Assembly: GCA_937881255.1 (NCBI GenBank)
Contig: CALGFH010000192.1
Coordinates: 1-16,744 of the forward strand
DNA length: 16,744 bases
Origin: an uncultured Actinomycetes bacterium
Lineage (GTDB): Bacteria > Actinomycetota > CALGFH01
Direction: 5' to 3'
Shown here: in pieces, positions 13,756 to 16,744 of the stretch
Position numbering within the stretch: the first letter of the stretch is position 1
Layout: every line of letters starts with the position of its first letter
Translations under genes and position numbers: made by a program
Notes under the pieces: generated by a model
What the model was told of the DNA's origin: nothing
The model's input: only the letters and a program-made list of their open reading frames with translations
Database searches by the model: none

Positions 13756-14661
13756 CTACTTGAGGGTGCCGCTGGTCAGGCCGGCCTGGACCTGCCGGTA
13801 GAACAGCAGGTAGACGACCACGACGGGAACCATCGCGATGGTCAGGGCGGCGAACAGGGCGCCCCAGTCGCCCTCGTAGCGCTGGCTGGCCAGCAGGGTG
13901 GCGATGCCCTGGGCGAGCACCGGCTTCTCGGGGGACAGGAACTGCGGGAGGACGAACTGGTTGAACTGGCCGATCACGTTGAAGATGCCGATGCTCAGCA
14001 GGCCGGGCTTGGCCATCGGCAGCATCACCCGGAAGAAGACGCCGGCGTGCGAGCAGCCGTCCATGAACGCGGCCTCGGCGACGGAGGTCGGCAGCGTCTT
14101 GAAGAAGGCGTGCATGAAGAACACGGTGAAGGGCAGCGAGTAGGCCACGTAGACCAGGATCAGGCCCTGGTAGGTGGAGAGCATGCCCAGGTTCTGGACG
14201 ACGAAGAACAACGGCACGATGGCCAGGAACACCGGGAACATCATCCCGGCGGCGAACAGGTAGAAGACGAACCGGTTGCCGGGGAACCGGTACCGGGCCA
14301 GCACATAGGCCGCCATCGAGCCGAGCAGCATGGTCAGCACCACCCCCCCGGTGACGACGATGACGCTGTTCAGCAGGTACTGGCCGACGCCCTTGTCCCA
14401 GGCGCTGGCGAAGTTCGACCACTGGAAGGACTCGGGCAGCGACCACGGCGAGCCGAAGATCTCACCGGATGTCTTCACCGAGGCGAGCAGCGCCCAGGCG
14501 AAGGGCACCAGCACCATCACCGACCAGCCGATCAGGACGACGTGGGAGAGGACGTTGACCCCGGCGTCGCCCGCGCGGCCGGCCCGGCGGCCGTCGCCGG
14601 CCTGCCGGGGGGGTGTGGCGGTCGGGGTGCCCGCGTCATCGGTGCGTGTGGTGACGGCCAT
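13756..14661 (-). CDS. ngcG: NgcG-like sugar ABC transporter permease
   Basis: The 301-residue inner-membrane protein is a MalG-type (CUT1) permease. After a hydrophilic N-terminal tail of about 35 residues come six membrane segments, starting at LSHVVLIGWSVMVLVPFAWALL. FGSPWSLPESF and GSMAAYVLARYRFPGNRFVFYLF closely recall the Streptomyces NgcG group. The EAA loop that docks the ATPase is EAAFMDGCSHAGVFFRVMLP, and the protein ends QVQAGLTSGTLK. It forms the channel with the NgcF-like subunit. The gap to the NgcF gene is ten bases, with GAGAGG before the ATG. No ATPase gene is present; the Ngc system is known to use the shared ATPase MsiK. The symbol rests on recalled similarity plus gene order. 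Confidence 0.85.
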   Translation of the reverse strand: MAVTTRTDDAGTPTATPPRQAGDGRRAGRAGDAGVNVLSHVVLIGWSVMVLVPFAWALLASVKTSGEIFGSPWSLPESFQWSNFASAWDKGVGQYLLNSVIVVTGGVVLTMLLGSMAAYVLARYRFPGNRFVFYLFAAGMMFPVFLAIVPLFFVVQNLGMLSTYQGLILVYVAYSLPFTVFFMHAFFKTLPTSVAEAAFMDGCSHAGVFFRVMLPMAKPGLLSIGIFNVIGQFNQFVLPQFLSPEKPVLAQGIATLLASQRYEGDWGALFAALTIAMVPVVVVYLLFYRQVQAGLTSGTLK

Positions 14662-14671
14662 GGCGGGCCTC

Positions 14672-15583
14672 TCAGTACTCGATCCGCTGGCGCCGGGTGG
14701 CGCGCAGCATGATGGCCGCGATGATGAGGGTGAAGAAGAACAGGACGACACCCATCGCCGACGCGTAGCCGGCGCGGCCGAACTGGAACCCGTTCTGGGC
14801 GATCTGAAGCGAGATCACCTGGGTGGCGTTGGCCGGTCCGCCCGGCCCGGGGGTCATCACCGCGACCAGGGCGTAGACGTCGAGGGCGAGGATCGCCAGA
14901 TACACCCAGGAGGTCTGGATCGTGTCCCACAGCAGCGGGACCGTGACCCGGAAGAAGGTGGCCACCCGCCCGGCCCCGTCGATCACCGCCGCCTCGTAGA
15001 TGTCCCTGGGGATCGAGGACATGGCGGCGTTGAACAGCACCAGGTAGAACCCGACGCTTCCCCAGACCAGGACCCAGAGCACGCAGTACAGGGCCAGGTT
15101 GGGGTCGGCCAGCCAGCCAGAGCCCCCGAACCCGACACGCCGTGCCGCGCTGTTGACCAGGCCCGTCGGCGTCGGGTCGAGCATGACGGCCCAGATCACC
15201 GCGATCACCGGGACCGACAGCACCTGCGGTATGAAGAAGGCCAGCTTGTAGAACCCGGACCCGCGCACGCCCCTGACGCCGACGCCGGATCCCGCCCCGC
15301 CCACGTTCAGCAGGAAGGCGTAGAACAGGGCCAGCAGGATCACCGTCAGCGGCATGCCCACCAGCAGCACCAGGTTGTTCCGCACCGCGCGCAGGAACAG
15401 CGAGTCCTGCGTCAGCGTCTGGAAGTTCTGCAGCCCGATGAAGTCGAACTGTGGCGAGACGCCGGTCCAGTTCGTCAGCGAGTAGTAGAACGCCTGGACG
15501 AACGGCGAGATCACGAAGATCGCGTACAACGCCAGGGGCAGGACCAGGAAGCCCACGATGAACCGGTACTGACCGTGTCGCAT
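14672..15583 (-). CDS. ngcF: NgcF-like sugar ABC transporter permease
   Basis: The 303-residue protein is a MalF-type (CUT1) permease. It opens MRHGQYRFIVGFLVLPLALYA, has about six membrane segments, and carries RGSGFYKLAFFIPQVLSVPVIA and the EAA loop EAAVIDGAGRVATFFRVTVPLL, both close to the actinobacterial NgcF group as I recall it. It ends in a short basic tail, RRQRIEY. Its partners are the NgcG-like permease downstream and the binding protein upstream. A GGAG site in the 37-base gap after the binding-protein gene supports ATG 15583. Substrate range is inferred from the family: GlcNAc, chitobiose or a related amino sugar. Confidence 0.87.
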   Translation of the reverse strand: MRHGQYRFIVGFLVLPLALYAIFVISPFVQAFYYSLTNWTGVSPQFDFIGLQNFQTLTQDSLFLRAVRNNLVLLVGMPLTVILLALFYAFLLNVGGAGSGVGVRGVRGSGFYKLAFFIPQVLSVPVIAVIWAVMLDPTPTGLVNSAARRVGFGGSGWLADPNLALYCVLWVLVWGSVGFYLVLFNAAMSSIPRDIYEAAVIDGAGRVATFFRVTVPLLWDTIQTSWVYLAILALDVYALVAVMTPGPGGPANATQVISLQIAQNGFQFGRAGYASAMGVVLFFFTLIIAAIMLRATRRQRIEY

Positions 15584-15620
15584 CGCACTCCTTCTCCGCG
15601 TCGGCGGCGGACCTCGCCGG

Positions 15621-16744
15621 CTAGCTGCGCGTGCGCTTCTTGGTCTGCGGGTCCTTGGCGGTCTCGTCGGCCGCCTTCTGACAGGCGGCGCAGAACTCGT
15701 CGGCGGTGACGCGGCCGGCCGCCAGCTCACCGAAGGCCGTCTCGATCTTGGGCCGCATCGGCGAGTACCAGACGAAGAAGTAGTAGTTCCAGTTGTTGTC
15801 GCCGCCGGCCTTGACGAGCTCGCTGGCGGACGCCGCGGCCGGGGTGAGGTCGAGGCCCTCACCGGCGCCGCTGACGACGGTCGGGGCGGCGGTGAGCTCG
15901 GTGAACTTCGACGCCCCCTCCTTCGACAGCATGATGCGGAGGTACTCCTGGCCGCCGGGGACGTTCTTGGCCTTGGCGGGCACGATGAACGCCTCGGCCG
16001 CGCTGACCCGGGTGGACTGGAACGGCAGCTTGGAACCGTCCATCAGGGGGGTCGGCGCGACCGTGGTGGCGAAGTCCTCGGGCGCGACCTTCTTCTGCTC
16101 GTTCTCCAGCCACGAGCCGGAGGGGATGAAGGCCGCCTTGCCCTCGTTCCAGCGGGTCTGCGACTGGATGTGGTCCAGGCCCTCGGTGCCCTCGAGCATG
16201 TAGCCCTTGGACTTGATCTCCAGCAGCGCCTCAGCGGCCATCTTGACCGACGGGTGCTTCCAGGCGTTCGGCTCCAGGCTGTCGATCGCCTTGACCACCT
16301 CCACGCCGCCGTGCTTGACGGCCATGTCCATGGTCACCTGCTGGATGTAGTACGGGTACTTGCCCTGGTGGGCCATGGGCGCGATCCCGTCGCCCTTGAT
16401 CTCCTCACACAGGGCGAGGAAGTCGTCCCAGGTCTCGGCCGGCTGCCAGCCCTTCTTGTCGAACAGCGTCTTGTCGTACCAGAGGCCGTAGACCTCAAGG
16501 GCGTAGTTCAGGACCAGGATCTTGCCGCCGTAGTCGCCGGCCTCGATCGCCACCGGGTTCAGGGTGTCCCTGATCTTGCCGCCGTCGATCGACTCGGCGT
16601 CGAACAGCGGGGTCAGGTCGGCCAGCTGGCCGGTGTCGGCGAGCGTGGCCAGCGGCAGCTGCTCGGCGCCCGAGTTGTCGATCACGTCCGGGGGGTTGCC
16701 GCTGTTGAAGCGGGGCTGGAGCTGCTGGCGGATGTCGGTGATGC
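15621..16744 (-). CDS. ngcE: NgcE-like carbohydrate-binding protein of the ABC transporter, 5' end cut by window
   Basis: The visible 373 C-terminal residues belong to an extracellular sugar-binding protein of the N-acetylglucosamine/diacetylchitobiose (NgcE) type. Blocks I recognise are NPPDVIDNSGAEQL, LVLNYALEVYGLWYDKTLFDKKGW, the run from QGKYPYYIQQVTMDMAVKHG, EPNAWKHPSVKMAAEAL, EGLDHIQSQTRWNEGKAAFIPSGSWLENE and a final FCAACQKAADE. The frame is open to the right edge, so the signal peptide and lipobox are outside; a GTG at 16685 is internal. The C-terminal CAAC and a Cys in LALCEEIK could form a disulfide outside the cell. It is the first visible gene of the operon and would deliver the sugar to the NgcFG permeases. 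Confidence 0.87.
   Translation of the reverse strand, partial: ITDIRQQLQPRFNSGNPPDVIDNSGAEQLPLATLADTGQLADLTPLFDAESIDGGKIRDTLNPVAIEAGDYGGKILVLNYALEVYGLWYDKTLFDKKGWQPAETWDDFLALCEEIKGDGIAPMAHQGKYPYYIQQVTMDMAVKHGGVEVVKAIDSLEPNAWKHPSVKMAAEALLEIKSKGYMLEGTEGLDHIQSQTRWNEGKAAFIPSGSWLENEQKKVAPEDFATTVAPTPLMDGSKLPFQSTRVSAAEAFIVPAKAKNVPGGQEYLRIMLSKEGASKFTELTAAPTVVSGAGEGLDLTPAAASASELVKAGGDNNWNYYFFVWYSPMRPKIETAFGELAAGRVTADEFCAACQKAADETAKDPQTKKRTRS

Overview
The window is a very GC-rich stretch (roughly 70% or more by eye) with actinobacterial gene content: an NgcEFG-type sugar ABC transporter, an AfsR/SARP-like regulator with an ATPase and repeat region, an actinobacterial-style MMPL exporter and GTG/CTG-type starts. 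An uncultured soil-type actinomycete is a reasonable guess, but no marker gene fixes the genus.

Left part (1-4476). A secreted protein of unknown function runs off the left edge on the minus strand. Divergent from it is an MMPL-family exporter (528-3671). Its second extracytoplasmic domain carries a long Gln/Ala-rich coiled coil that is nearly mirror-symmetric around a CX8C loop. A DUF2278 (YukJ-like) gene follows 24 bases later and has a decayed lamin-tail-domain 3' end. Both genes are broken by frameshifts. There are five transitions in all, each equivalent to one missing base, and none is evident in the ORFs of the remaining 12 kb.

Middle part (4473-10147). A 1157-residue BTAD/SARP-type regulator with an NB-ARC-like ATPase is transcribed divergently from a 4-coumarate-CoA-ligase-like enzyme and a DUF4188 protein. 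The 128-base gap between them holds a CGTGTT-type motif repeated on an 11-base period, the geometry used by SARP operators. The regulator therefore probably acts on this pair, on itself, or on both.

Right part (10136-16744, all minus strand). A seven-gene operon runs in the order: NgcE-like binding protein (5' end cut by the window), NgcF- and NgcG-like permeases, SIS-domain isomerase/deaminase, ROK sugar kinase, PfkB-family phosphosugar kinase, class II (GatY/KbaY-type) aldolase. Spacing is tight, with a 2-base gap, an ATGA overlap and a 23-base overlap. Read as a pathway, it imports an amino sugar, phosphorylates it, isomerises or deaminates it, phosphorylates it again and splits it into trioses. 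The enzyme set resembles GalNAc/tagatose-type catabolism more than simple GlcNAc use, although the transporter family is named for GlcNAc/chitobiose. No deacetylase, transporter ATPase or local repressor lies in the window.

The most useful leads are the SARP-like operator, the cysteine-capped coiled-coil hairpin of the MMPL protein, the transporter/enzyme mismatch in the sugar operon, the ROK gene without a canonical start codon, and the cluster of same-direction frameshifts.
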